Positions 12,389 through 23,359 of a DNA stretch of 64,000 nt are shown here, one piece after another. Location: contig NC_073746.1 in assembly GCF_029784135.1 (NCBI RefSeq), positions 95,343,709-95,407,708 on the forward strand, read 5' to 3'. The notes beneath the pieces are model-generated. The model made no database searches and was not told the DNA's origin. It saw only the letters and a program-made list of their open reading frames with translations. The translations under genes and the position numbers were made by a program. The DNA comes from Toxorhynchites rutilus septentrionalis. Its lineage: Eukaryota; Arthropoda; Insecta; Diptera; Culicidae. Each line of letters opens with the position of its first letter. The first letter of the stretch is position 1.

Positions 12389-15200
12389 AGACAAAGTTAC
12401 ACTATTCTATTATACAATACTTATCATAAACACACAGATTATTTTCCTCCACCACTCAACCTTCATGTCTGTTATCTCAAACATCAGACATTTTAGACGC
12501 TGCATTGTCAGTTTTTCTGCACATCTCTTCCATTGTACCGTGCTAAATGCTCAAAAAGAGCCAAAAGAATTTAACTATTTCGTTTCTCTTGCAGATAAAT
12601 AATTCAAACAGTTCCATTAGCGGCCTAAAACAGAAACAAATCGCTACCGTGAAACGCGTGCGACGAACGAAAAAGTCACTCTCCATCTTCGACGTTCCGT
12701 TCAAAACTGTAGCAACTTGGCTCGGCGAAAGGAAGTATGAATAAATACCATATTTCCGGCGATTTAGCCCCTTGGATAACGAAAAAAAACCCATGCAACC
12801 ATGAACGACTCCGTTTAAACTAGAATAACCTGAAAAGTGGCAGTTTGCTTCCAAATACACAATTTGCTTGCAATTGTTACAATGTCGGTGTATCGGATGT
12901 CTAGCTTATCGCGAACGAGCTTATTTTTATTCTACCGTGAGCTAAATTCAGACCTGACTGGGTTAATAAAAGTTTTATATATTTCCATTTTACCACATTT
13001 TTATCTTTCCCGCCTTGGAGCGGACAGTTCTCGCGGTCAGTCATTATCCGACTCAAACCAGCCCCTGCCAATTGGTACTTGGGGCTGAGTCGTGTATTAC
13101 CCAAAACCCATCGTGTGTTAATTTCTGTTACTTCTGCCGTTCTCGACTGCGATCTTGGTTGGAATAATTTTACAGCTGAAGATAAAACAAAACTTTCGAT
13201 CGGTCTGAGCAGAGGACCCAAACGGTCGGTCGGCTGTTTGGTGTTTTATGCATTTTATATTACCTTAATATAGATTGTGGTTGCAACTGCTACTGCAGTC
13301 GACCAAATGAAACTAAATGCAACTTTCGCAGATACGGACCGTTCGGTGCCCGCGGACAGTCAATGTTTTCACAGTTTTACTGCCGATTTGATACTCTGGG
13401 CAGTGATTTCCAAGCATAATCTGATTAAGACAGCTCATTTATGTGAGGATACTCACTGAACGAAATCGTATCGGGGCTTGATCTAATCGGGGACATCAGC
13501 TACGAACTGAACGAATCAAAGATTAAGCTATAAAATCATACTGTTTCGATCTTTGTCGACAGTTGATCTTCGATGCAAAACTATCATCACGTTTAATTTT
13601 TTCTTGTGACTACTTGCATAATTGTTTTATCTCATGACAAAGACTTGTGGCGTTCAAATTCGTTGTAATCTACCAAAAAATTTATTCGCTCTCATTCCAC
13701 TTATCTGATATTTGAATTATGGGTCGTATCGGGAAATTCACGTTTTGTCTACATAAATTATCGCGCTTGATTGATGTTCGGTCAAATCCAGTCCAACAAA
13801 TAATTTTTCTATCAATTTTATTTTTGCTACTTTTTTTTTCTATATTTTTCTTCTGTTTGATAATGATTTACATGTACCTTTCCTGTTGCCTCTAAACCTC
13901 CCTAATGTTTTATTTTAATAATCTTCGGTACACATTATCCGCCCATTCAATTTGTTCCCAGAATGCGTCCAAACCAAAAACGAGCCCTTATCATCTCACG
14001 GCGGCTTTCGCGATTTGTTTCATCCTCGCCATCGTAGTAGCAAACCCTGCCTTTACTTTAAAGTCCCTCTCCGGACCACAGAATTCCACTTCTGATTGAA
14101 CATCGAAAGTATTTTACTGCCAAGCGGTGCGCAAACAGCCAATAAAACAGCACCGGCCATAAATCAGACAACAAATCATTGGGAATACACGAACAATTCA
14201 TCTTCATCATCATCCCGATAGGCTGCTACCGCTGTTGCTCCCTGCACAAACTGAGTTTGGTGGCTGCGAATACGATGCACCGGTAGGATCAGGATGAGAT
14301 GCGAAACACTTATCATACTTCGTCGCGGATGTGTACCAACCACGCGGATTCAAGTAGCACCGGTTGGCTCCTACAATCATTCGAAATCGGAAGGGGGTGG
14401 GGGGGAAGGAGATGCCACAAAAATGTTTTATTTTTTCCATGAATGAGTTTTCACGACTCTTCTCGGGAGCAAGCGCTTCTGCTCTAGTGGATGTCTTCCA
14501 GCGAGAGGCGGAGACCAGAAAGGAGTAAATCGTTTATTTTCACATACTCTTTTAAGTCAGAGGCTATAATCAATACTAAATTGAAATTAATTGAGAAAAT
14601 ATGTTCGGAAGATTATTCGTTCCTGCAACACTTATTGATGGTTCGATTTTGTTTGAGCATGTTCTGTTCCATTGATAGCCTTTTCCTGCAGTGCGGCTTT
14701 TTTGTTTGAGGTGCTTGATGTTTAATTACCTTTGGCGTTTGCAGCAATTTCTGGACTACGAGAGAATTCAATTTTTGCGTTGTTAGTGAGGGTGCATTAC
14801 GCATATCAGCAACACATCCACCTGTCATAACAAATATATTTCAACCCTAAAACCTGCCCCTAAATTGCATTGAAGGGTGTACACGTGTTTCAAATTTCTT
14901 CATCTGTTGGAGGGCAACAGCTTAGAGTTAATCCCACTGTCAGAAATCAAACTGCGAATCATACTCTACATTCTTCCATGGTACGTTGAAAATCTAGGTT
15001 CGGTAAATAATAGTTTTATGCTTATTCGACATGCCAATCCTCGAAATGCGTTTCTCTTTCACTGAAGCAGTGCACATAATGCATAATATGCTTCATGTTA
15101 ACGAGAAAAGTACTTTTCTCTTTTATATTATATTATCGAAGACAAAGTGATCATATCCAAAAATCTGCATCGCACTATTGATGTTCGATTGAGGTTTATA
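12389..15200. other. Long stretch without a recognisable gene
   Basis: Mixed composition, with somewhat GC-richer patches near 12600-12740, 13010-13220 and 14210-14300. Short frames (for example 12547-12744 and 13905-14099) are not supported by codon pattern, homology or splice context. A polypyrimidine tract plus CAG at about 12575-12595 resembles a splice acceptor, but no exon could be built from it. This could be intron or intergenic DNA of a host gene outside the window. Confidence 0.4.
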
Positions 15201-15204
15201 CTAT

Positions 15205-15655
15205 TTTTTGACGTAGGATTGAGTGATTTCAATACTGGGAATAACTTTACGAGATTTAAATTTAGACATTTGTCTAAAATTAGGGTAATTTGAAACGCAT
15301 TTTTTCGCAGGACCGTCTCCAAGGCCGAAAGTTTATCGTATCTCATATTGCGACGCGTTTGTACAGTAAGGCTATTGTAAACAAATTGTTTTTTTTTCTT
15401 CAATAGTTGAAAATGATTTTCTTTTACATTCGAAACCGAAAGTAGTTTCCGTTAGCGTTATTAGGCATGTGGACTTTTGACATAGGATTACGTCTTTGTG
15501 GAGCATATTTTGGGTACAAATTGAAAAACGAAAATCGATTGCATCGTGGAAAATGTTCAATTTCAAACGCTTATTGCTCAGTCGTTTCATGATGGATTAA
15601 TGGGATTTCGATTTCGATTTCGTACCTCCATAACAATTGTTTTAATTGAATAAAC
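15205..15655. repeat. Fragments of the GACGTAGGATTACGTC repeat family
   Basis: A partial start (TTTTTGACGTAGGATTGAGT) lies at about 15207. A second start at 15478 (TTGACATAGGATTACGTC) is followed by the family body: GGGTACAAATTGAAAAACGA, CAAACGCTTATTGCTCAGTC, then ATGATGGATTAATG. The body breaks off where the Helitron array begins. Sister copies are at 20447, 60118 and 61412. Confidence 0.75.
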
Positions 15656-16312
15656 TTACAGGGGGGGAGGGGCTGCCATACAAATTAAACACAAATTTTC
15701 ACATTACTCGGGAATTAATCAAGCAAATGAAACGAAATTCGGCATATGGAGGCTTTAGGGCGCAATAAATGATTCTAAGGTGGTTAGACTCTCTACCCCC
15801 CTCTCTAAGGAGGGGCTGCCATACAAATGAAACACACATTTCTTTATAACTCGAGAATTAATCAAACAAACAAACCCAAATTCGGCGTGTGAACGTTCTA
15901 GAGTGCAATACATGTTTTCATGTTGGGTAGACGCTCTCAATCCCTCTTTAAGGGAAGGCTACCATACAAATGAAACACATATTTATTTATAACCCGAGAA
16001 TTAGTCAAGCAAACGAACCCAAATTTGGCAGGTGGAGGTTTTAGGACGCAATAAATGTTTCTATGTTGGATAGACACTCCTCCCCCCTCTCTAAGGGGAG
16101 CTACCATACAAATGAAACACAAATTTCAGCATAACTCGAGAATTAATCAAGAGTAATTGTGTCTATGGTAATTTGACAATACTCCCCTCTCTCTGAAGGG
16201 GAAGGGGAGCTAAATAACTCGAGAACTAATCAAGCAAATGGAATCAAATTTGACATAAAAAGTTTTTAGGGATCGATATATATTTCTATGGTGGTTTGAC
16301 ACTCGTATACTA

Positions 16313-17538
16313 TTAGGCTGGTATTTTTTTTTGAATTTTCATTTGTTCATAAAATTAGTTACAATCATTTGTTTTAAGTCAAATATGCGCCGTTTTGTTC
16401 GATGACTCGTTCCCAACGAGATGCCAACTTCATAATACCCCTGTTATAGAAGCTCGCTTCCTTATTGGCAAAAAAAACTCGGGTAACCAATTTTCACAGG
16501 CCTCTTTTGTGGCTAACTTCTGACTACCTAGCTCGTTCGCCATGGACAAAAACAGGTAGTAGTCACTTGGTGCAAGGTCCGGACTATACGGCGGATGCAA
16601 AAGAACCTCCCATCCGAGCTCCCGGAGCTTCTGGCGCGTCACCGAAGAAGTGTGTGGCCTGGCGTTGTCCTGATGGAAGACAATGCGGCCTATGTTTATC
16701 AAAGATGGCCTCTTCTTCATGAGTGCTACCTTCAAGCGGTCCAGTTGTTGGCAGTACAGGTCCGAATTGAGCGTTTGGCCATAGGGAAGCAGCTCATAAT
16801 AGATTATTCCTTGACAATCCCACCAAACACACAGCAGAACCTTCCTGGCCGTTAATGAGGGCTTGGCCACCGTCTGAGCCGCTTCAGCGGGCTTCGACCA
16901 CGACCGTTTGCACTTCACGTTGTCGTAAGTGACCCACTTTTCATCGCCAGTCACCATCCGCTTCAGAAACGGGTCGATTTTGTTGCGATTCAGCAGCAAT
17001 TCACATGCGTCGATACGGTCAAAGATGTTTTTTTGCGTCAACGTGTGTGTCACCCATACATCGAGCGACTTATCCCCAGCTCTTGGCCGATGCTACGGTT
17101 GCTACTATACCGGTCTTTCTCGGCTAATTCAGCGATTTTGTCGCAATTTTCGACGACAGGCCTTTCGGAGCGTGGCGCATCTTCGACGACCTCTACACCA
17201 GAACGAAAACGTTGAAACCATCGTTGTGCGGTGGAAATGGAAACTGTATCGGGTCCATAAACTGCACAAATTTTATTGGCAGCTTGAGATGCATTTTTGC
17301 CTTTGTCATAGTAGTACTGTAAAATATGTCGGATATTCTCTTTCTTTTGCTCCATATTTGCGACACTATAACTCACGAACGACTTAACCAAACAAAACAC
17401 TGTCAAGGACTATATTATAGCGCGCAAAAATAACTTTCCAACAAGCTATAGTATGACTCGATGCAATGAATACAACTAGAACTACGCGCTTACAACGACA
17501 CCTCGCGGAAATACCGCAGGACTTTTTTGACAGCCTAA
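16313..17538 (-). mobile_element. mariner element (DD34D)
   Basis: 1226 bp bounded by TA (16311-16312 and 17539-17540), with termini TTAGGCTG on both ends in inverted orientation. It is inserted in Helitron B and contains one decayed minus-strand transposase gene. The rest of the terminal repeats has diverged. Confidence 0.9.
16374..17355 (-). pseudogene. mariner transposase, broken
   Basis: Starts with MEQKKENIRHILQYYYDKG, then a helix-turn-helix region with WFQRFRSG and a GRP-like segment (SERPVVE). The catalytic core has VTGDEKW (first D), HQDNARPH (second D) and YSPDLAPSDYYLF (third D). There are 34 residues between the second and third D, so all three catalytic residues of a DD34D mariner are present. 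The gene is broken by a deletion of about 15 codons with a frameshift near 17050 (after LGISR) and by a shift in a T run near 16476, beyond which the normal end (GAYLT) is in another frame. It would bind the TIRs and cut and paste if intact. Confidence 0.88.
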
Positions 17539-17734
17539 TATAATTATAATGACGAGTTTTGGTAGAAGTCCTAGGAAATTTATATTAAAAGTAAATTGTA
17601 AAGGGTCAATTAAAAGATGAACCAATGAACAGTTCTGCGATTGGACATATGATCTTAAGTAAAAAAACGTGAATGTTTGGAGGTATTCATAAAAAACATT
17701 TTTTGGTCAGGACGAAGTTTGCCGGGTCAGCTAG

Positions 17735-19052
17735 TCTACATACATAAAAATGGATTTCTGTCTGTCTGTCTGTCTGTCTGATTCTTATGGACTTGGAAAC
17801 TACTGAACCGAACAACATGAAACTTGGTATGTAGGAGTTTTTAGGGCCGGGGAAGGTTTTCGTGATAGTTTGAGACCCCTCCTCCCTTTCTAAGGGGGGG
17901 CTGCCATACAAATTAAACACAAATTTCTACATTACTCGGGAATTAATCAAGCAAATGAAACCCTATTACGCATATTGAGGTTTTAGGGTGCAATAAATGT
18001 TTCTATGGTGGTTAGACTCTCCACCCCCCTCTCTAAGAGGGGGCTGCCATAAAAATGAAGCACAACTTTCTGCATTACTCGAGAATTAATCAAGCAAATG
18101 AAACCAATTCGGGCATATTGAGGTTTTAGGATGCAATAAATGTTTTTACGGTGGTTAGATACTCCTTCCCTCCTCTCTAAGGGGGGACTTTCATACAAAT
18201 GAAACACAAATTTTTGCATAACTCGAGAATTAATCAAGCAAATGAAACCAAATTTGGCATTTGGAGGTTTTAGGGTGCAATGAATGTTTTTATGGTGGTT
18301 AGATACTCCTTCCCTCCTCTCTAAGGGGGGCTTCCATACAAATGAAGCACAAATTTTTGCATTTCTGCGGTATGAGAAATGTTTCTATAATTGTATGACA
18401 CCCCTCTCTCCTCTGGAATGGAGAGAGGGTCCCATAAAAATATTACACATATTTCAACCAAAAATATTCCAACCAAACATGACAATTGGAAATTTTCGGA
18501 AAACTCTGAAGGAAAAGGGGAAAATTCGGAAAATTAAATTCCCATATGATCTACAATTGCATAGTTACAAGTGCTGTTAGTCCATTTGATGTTTGCGCTA
18601 GCGAAATTGATGTTTGTTCGAAACTGGTAATGTGATGAAACACACTCCTAGATCTTCTTCTATTTGTATAGATAGGATCGCCGGATGTGTTGATGAGAGC
18701 TGAACTCGAGGAAGGGATTGTTCGATTTGGGGCTGTCTTTATTCTAACATATTTTCTATATAAAACATTTATTCCATGTAACGGAGAAACATGTTATTTG
18801 CAAGTGGTTGAAAAATCTTGAACGAGAATTGTGTCTGATAATAATTTGATATCATAATGATGAGTTTTGTTAGAAATACTAGGAACTTTATAGTGAAAGG
18901 TAAATTCAACGGAGTTGAATAGAAGATCAATCAATTAACAGTTCTGCGATTGGACCCGTGAACTTGCTCATAGTAAGAAAACGTGAATGTTTGAAGGTAT
19001 TGATAAAAAAAAAACCAATTTTGGGCGGAACGAAGTTTGCCGGGTCAGCTAG
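17735..19052 (+). mobile_element. Helitron-like element C, complete, non-autonomous
   Basis: Begins TCTACATACATAAAAATGG and ends GCCGGGTCAGCTAG (CTAG at 19049-19052), matching the TC...CTRR ends of Helitrons; the following base is T. It contains about four minisatellite units with period ~145 bp and a non-repetitive 3' third shared with element B. The GTCTGTCTGTCTGT tract near the 5' end is an expanded tetranucleotide. There is no Rep/helicase gene. It would depend on a full Helitron elsewhere for rolling-circle transposition. Confidence 0.85.
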
Positions 19053-19259
19053 TATGTCATAAAAATAAATATCGAACAATTGAAAAATTGCAACCGTTAT
19101 CCAAACGGAAAAAATATTGCGGAGTTATCAGCAAACTACGTAGCATTACGTCAGATTGTTGAGGAAAAGCGTCCACTTTTAGTTTCATTAGCTGAGACAA
19201 CCATTGTTGAAATTGAATCATTTGATCAATAAAGTATTCCGGGATATAATGTTGCTGCT

Positions 19260-20440
19260 TGCTTATCACATTCTGGGCATACTGGTGGTGTTGCTATTTA
19301 TGTCAGAGAATCAGTTCAATTCAATGTTCGACTAAACGAAGTAATTGATGTCAACTGATTCTTAGGCATTACAGTTGAACATGGCATGAAGATGTGGAAT
19401 GATGGTGTTTTATATCAGTCTCCCAGCTTCAGTGACCAGCGTTTTGTTGAAAATTTAGAGAATTGGCTCGAAATGTTCATTGATCATAGTAAATTAAATA
19501 TACTGGCTGGTGATTTTAATATAAATTGGTGTGATAGCTATAATTCGAATCATTTGAAGCGTTTGGCTGATTTCTTCAGTTTAAAACAAACGGTGAATGC
19601 ATTTACGCGCATTTCCCGGCACATTAAAACATTAATTGCCCATGTGTATTCTAATTTCGATGGTATTTGTTCATCAATGGTTCTTCATGGTGATTTGTGT
19701 ACTTTAAGTAGATGGTTGTAGTATAAGCAATTGAAATTGAACATTAGTAAGACTAAATATATGGTAATCCCGCGAAATCGAATAAATGAAAACGTTTCTA
19801 TTGTGATTGATGATGAGACCTCTCCCGCGTTCGGGAGATTAAATATCTTGGCGTGATTATTGATGACAAACTTAAGTTCAATATTCACATTGAAAATGTC
19901 ATCAAGAAAATTGACAAGAAGTCTGGAATTTTGTGTCGACTAAGAAACGATTAAAATACAGCTATACAAATCAATCATCTCTCCTCATTTAGACTTTTGT
20001 TCTTCCATTTTGTTTTTGGCCAATTAAACGCAAATATCGAGATTACAGCGCTTGCAGAATAACATAATGCGTTTGATTTCACAATGTAGCAGGTTCACTT
20101 CCTCATATTTGATGCGCTCTGCAATGGTTATCTGTGAAGCAAAGAATTGTATATTTAACTATGGTGTTCATTTTTAAGGTAGTTAACGGTTCACTGCCTC
20201 GATATTTGTGTAATCGAGTTGAAAGGGGAAGTGACTTTCATAGATATAATACTAGAAACGCAGATTAAATAAGAACACCACATTTCTTAATATGTGCTTC
20301 ACAAAATTCGCTATATTTTAAAGGAGTAAATGTTTTCAACTCGATGCCAAGACATATTAAACGTGCAACAACACTAGCATTATTTAAGAGAAACTGTATT
20401 TCACACGTTAGAGCTGTATTTTCCTTACAGCCAAAAAAAT
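19260..20440 (+). pseudogene. Internally deleted LINE: endonuclease plus RT C-terminus
   Basis: 19386-19660 encodes an AP-endonuclease segment with ILAGDFNINWCD and a following LADFFSLKQTVNAFTRI block. Near 19700-19730 it jumps to the end of a reverse transcriptase (QLKLNISKTKYMVI, then YLGVIIDDKLKFN near 19850). The RT catalytic core is missing. The C-terminal region continues with stops and frameshifts to about 20440. The sequence style suits CR1/L2-type LINEs. The sequence just upstream (19070-19130) matches the GACGTAGGATTACGTC family, so the LINE may sit in or beside a copy of that repeat. Confidence 0.7.
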
Positions 20441-20766
20441 TATTATTGACGTAGGATTACGTCTTCCATTCCTATTCCGGGGTGTAAAATCAATATTTCG
20501 AAAACGAAGCGTTACGCCGGAGACCGATATTTTGAGCGTTGATAGCTCCTAAAAAACTGAACGAAATGGTATGATAAACACTTCTTTCGAAAGATAAAAT
20601 GTCTACGCATTATATACCTGTTACTGTTTGATCCAAAAATTTGTTTCAACAGTCTTAAAATTGCTTTCAAAACAGGCTATCGAAATCACTAATCGGTATA
20701 CAAGCGAGTGCCACTCGGAAATCCACTCAGTTATAATTGAACAGCGATTGGAGCATGTTGTCGCTG

Positions 20767-20945
20767 TTGTGGTGAAGTTAACTTCGTTCATCCTGAAAGC
20801 GCTGATGAACGGTGTCACCAAGAGCCTGTTTGTGCACTTTAGGCCAGAAGGGAATCCATGAGGAGAAAAGTGATGCCACTGAAAAAGCTACCAAGAAAGT
20901 ACCAGCATCGAACAACGATTCCACTTGAGGCATCGGAGCAGCCGC
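20767..20945 (+). pseudogene. Linker histone H1-like segment, decayed
   Basis: The frame from about 20775 reads KLTSFILKALMNGVTK, which matches the end of the H1 globular domain (family form roughly KLAPFIKKALKSGVEKG) at about 10 of 16 positions, including F-I-x-K-A-L-x-x-G-V-x-K. It stops at 20859. After a frame change, EEKSDATEKATKKVPAS (about 20872-20925) has the lysine/alanine-rich character of an H1 tail. The rest of the globular domain upstream is not convincing. No start codon or functional gene remains. It lies inside a copy of the same repeat family that carries an H4-like piece at 60.8 kb. Confidence 0.55.
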
Positions 20946-21088
20946 CACACACACACATACACGCGTGGAATTCTTTTCGTTTGATTGTTATTCAGCATCG
21001 AAAAGATTCTGGAAAGATGTTCAACTAGCAATAATCGCACCTCGGTAAAACCTCATTGGTTACGATATCGCCACTGCGCAAAGCTGGT

Positions 21089-21203
21089 GGAAAGATGTTA
21101 TCGTTGCTGAAAAATAATCTGGAATTGAAAATTAACATAAACTCTTTCGCTTGAATGTAATTTTCAATTCCAGATTATTTTTCAGCAACGATAACATCTT
21201 TCC
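21089..21203. repeat. Perfect 46-bp inverted repeat, 23-nt loop
   Basis: 21089-21134 (GGAAAGATGTTATCGTTGCT...) and 21158-21203 are exact reverse complements over 46 bp. An RNA from either strand would form a fully paired 46-bp hairpin. Flanks share a short further phrase (GAAAGATGTT at 21020). Perfect pairing suggests recent formation or a small fold-back element; a canonical microRNA precursor would usually contain mismatches. Confidence 0.95.
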
Positions 21204-22955
21204 GAATGTTTTCGATTCATAAAATACTGCGATCAAATGCTATTCGTTTTGTGATTTTTCAATCAAGTGCAATTAACAGGAAAGCTTATGAAGATTATTC
21301 TTCTCCATCATTAGACATTAGAAGATTTTCGTATCCGATATTGGATATATAAAACCTTGTGCCTCCAAACGTAACGCTCTCGTTTTCGAAGTCCCCCAAA
21401 TACTCATCTATTCATTCATTCAGAATGGAATCAGATTGAACTTCAAACAAATGATCACTAAATCAATACGTAGGACTATCGTCAACCTTGCGGTTATACC
21501 ACAGATATAACCCACTTTTTTGTTTTTCGACAACGATTTTGACTGACGAAGTCTTATACGAACGGTTATCTAAATGTGAACAGTTTTTTGATGTTTTTTT
21601 GTTTTTATTATTCTCAAAGTATGCCTGACGAAGTTTTTTTAAACGGATTATATTGTTTAGACAATATTGAACAATTTTTCTTCTATGTTTAATTTTTTGT
21701 TTTTCAATTTGTATTCGTCTCTATGATGTCTGTCGTGTTCTTGGTAATGATGGACTATTTTTATTTTTATGTTGTTTTTTTTTATATTGTAGTAGTTGAA
21801 AAAAACAAAAGTAGTCTACAAAAGTTTGAGCGTCGCGCGCGTTGTATAGATATGAAGAATAAGAATTCAAAAGTTTTGTACGAGCCGGTCTGGAAATTGT
21901 TCGTAAAGAAAAATTTCTCGATTTCTCTGGATGGGGATATTCAAAGACAATCCAAAACAAGTCTGGCGGTTGGACTTGTGTTTTGATGGACCATTTGGCT
22001 GCAAGGGCCTTGTCGGGACCGTATCGGCTCTGTGGCGGGCAAGACTGAGTATTGGCTTGTCTTTTGACATTGACATTGACATTTTTTGTTAAACTGATTT
22101 CAATGCTGAGAAAACAAAACATATCTTTTAGATAACTCGTCTTGCTCAAACCTCTGTAGGAGAAGGAGGCGGGACCATCATCATCATCATCATCTAAATA
22201 CCCCGTTCTGATTGTTCGAACTCAGAATTATTGCTCAGTCATTCTCTGATAGATTCACGAGAATTTTGCATCAATAATTTTGGGCACTCCATTACAATTC
22301 ATTACAGTGAAAATGAATGAAATTATATATTTTATGAAACTAAAGACCTGAAAACCAAGGTGCCTGGAGGAATTGCCATTTCAAATGCATGATAGTAGGA
22401 AGAGCTTCTGTTCCCACAGAAAAGTGTTCCCTAACAGCGATTTCAAAACCATGGTCAGTGGGGAAATCGGCATCGCAAAGGTGCTTTTAGTCCAATTGAA
22501 ATTCGCATTGAGGCCTATAGCTTGAATAAAAACTCAGAAAACGAAAATTATAAAAGAAAAATACCATTTCAAATATGTAAATATGTTGATAATTATGTTA
22601 GATAATGATAATTATCTTATATCACATTGGTAAGTATTTTTTTCTTTATTTCATCCATACTCAACACAGGAGCCATCTCGTCCAGGGCCAAAGAGGACGG
22701 CTTTCAAAATATTTCATTCAACTACGGCATCTTCTATCTTGATACACATCATCCAACGACTAATCACCATCCTTCTGTTATCATCACTCTGTTGTAAACA
22801 CTGGCTTTTCAGGGCCACCAAATCAGTAGTTTAACGATCTAATTCTTCCAACATATCCGAAATCAGCATGCAACAGATAGTCTAACGGAATACTATGTCA
22901 ACTATGCTGTCGCGTCTCGGACACAACCCTCCTGTGACTATTTCATTAGTCAACT

Positions 22956-23359
22956 TTTGAAAATAGACTGTATATGATGACAAATGGGTTTGGTTTTTTT
23001 CTAACACTTAAACATTATCAACCAGTTTGATGAATCCAGGTCATATGACAAACGGCTAGATCCTTAAACTGGATTGATGAAAAAGTTAAATTATACGGAT
23101 CATAGTCCGACAGAATTAGGTTTGCCCTAATCGTTCTGAACACCTTCAAATATTTCTTAGTTCCACTACGACACTTGCTGCGATTATACCAATTGATACA
23201 CTGCGTTTCACAACTATAGAACCACTAAATTTCCAGAGATATGTAATAGATATGGAGAAGTCGGTTGAATTGATGTATATAGTGTAGGATATAACAACTA
23301 TCTTCATTCAAAAAACTGGCCATTTGAATTTATTGTTGTGTTCAGGCGCGAAACATTCA
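22956..23359. other. No gene; isolated Tc1-like terminus
   Basis: Contains ACACTGCGTTTCACAACTATAGAACC near 23197-23222, which resembles the terminal repeat of the fold-back Tc1 relic that follows (23377 and 24490). The remainder shows nothing recognisable. Confidence 0.45.

Larger units (their letters stand above)
15656..17734 (+). mobile_element. Helitron-like element B, 5' truncated
   Basis: Starts inside the minisatellite (four to five units with GCTGCCATACAAAT..., period ~145 bp), is split by a mariner at 16313-17538, and ends with GTTTGCCGGGTCAGCTAG. The final CTAG (17731-17734) is the CTRR end required of Helitrons. The 190 bp before the end match element C (ACAGTTCTGCGATTGGAC and others). 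Its last base is followed directly by the TC start of element C. It carries no protein gene. Confidence 0.8.
20447..22955 (+). repeat. Long copy of the GACGTAGGATTACGTC repeat family
   Basis: The left end is TTGACGTAGGATTACGTCTT at ~20449. The right part (22225-22955) matches 61500-62257: TTATTGCTCAGTCATT, ACCAAGGTGCCTGGAGG, and the end block CGCGTCTCGGACACAACCC. Between them lie ~1.6 kb not shared with the 61-kb copy, including a linker-histone-like segment (20767-20945) and a perfect inverted repeat (21089-21203). Whether 20447 and 22955 are ends of one element is inferred from the shared ends, not proven. Confidence 0.5.

Noticed and set aside
12547..12744. Possible exon after a TTTCTCTTGCAG acceptor-like site
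   Set aside because: No partner exon, donor site or homologous product could be found; left as intergenic or intronic.
21089..21203. Canonical microRNA gene
   Set aside because: Perfect pairing over 46 bp without bulges is unlike typical precursors; kept only as an inverted repeat.
21340..21425. TATATAAAA followed by TCATTCATTC as a core promoter like that at 60483
   Set aside because: The spacing between TATA and the Inr-like sequence is about 60 bp, too long, and no transcript unit follows.
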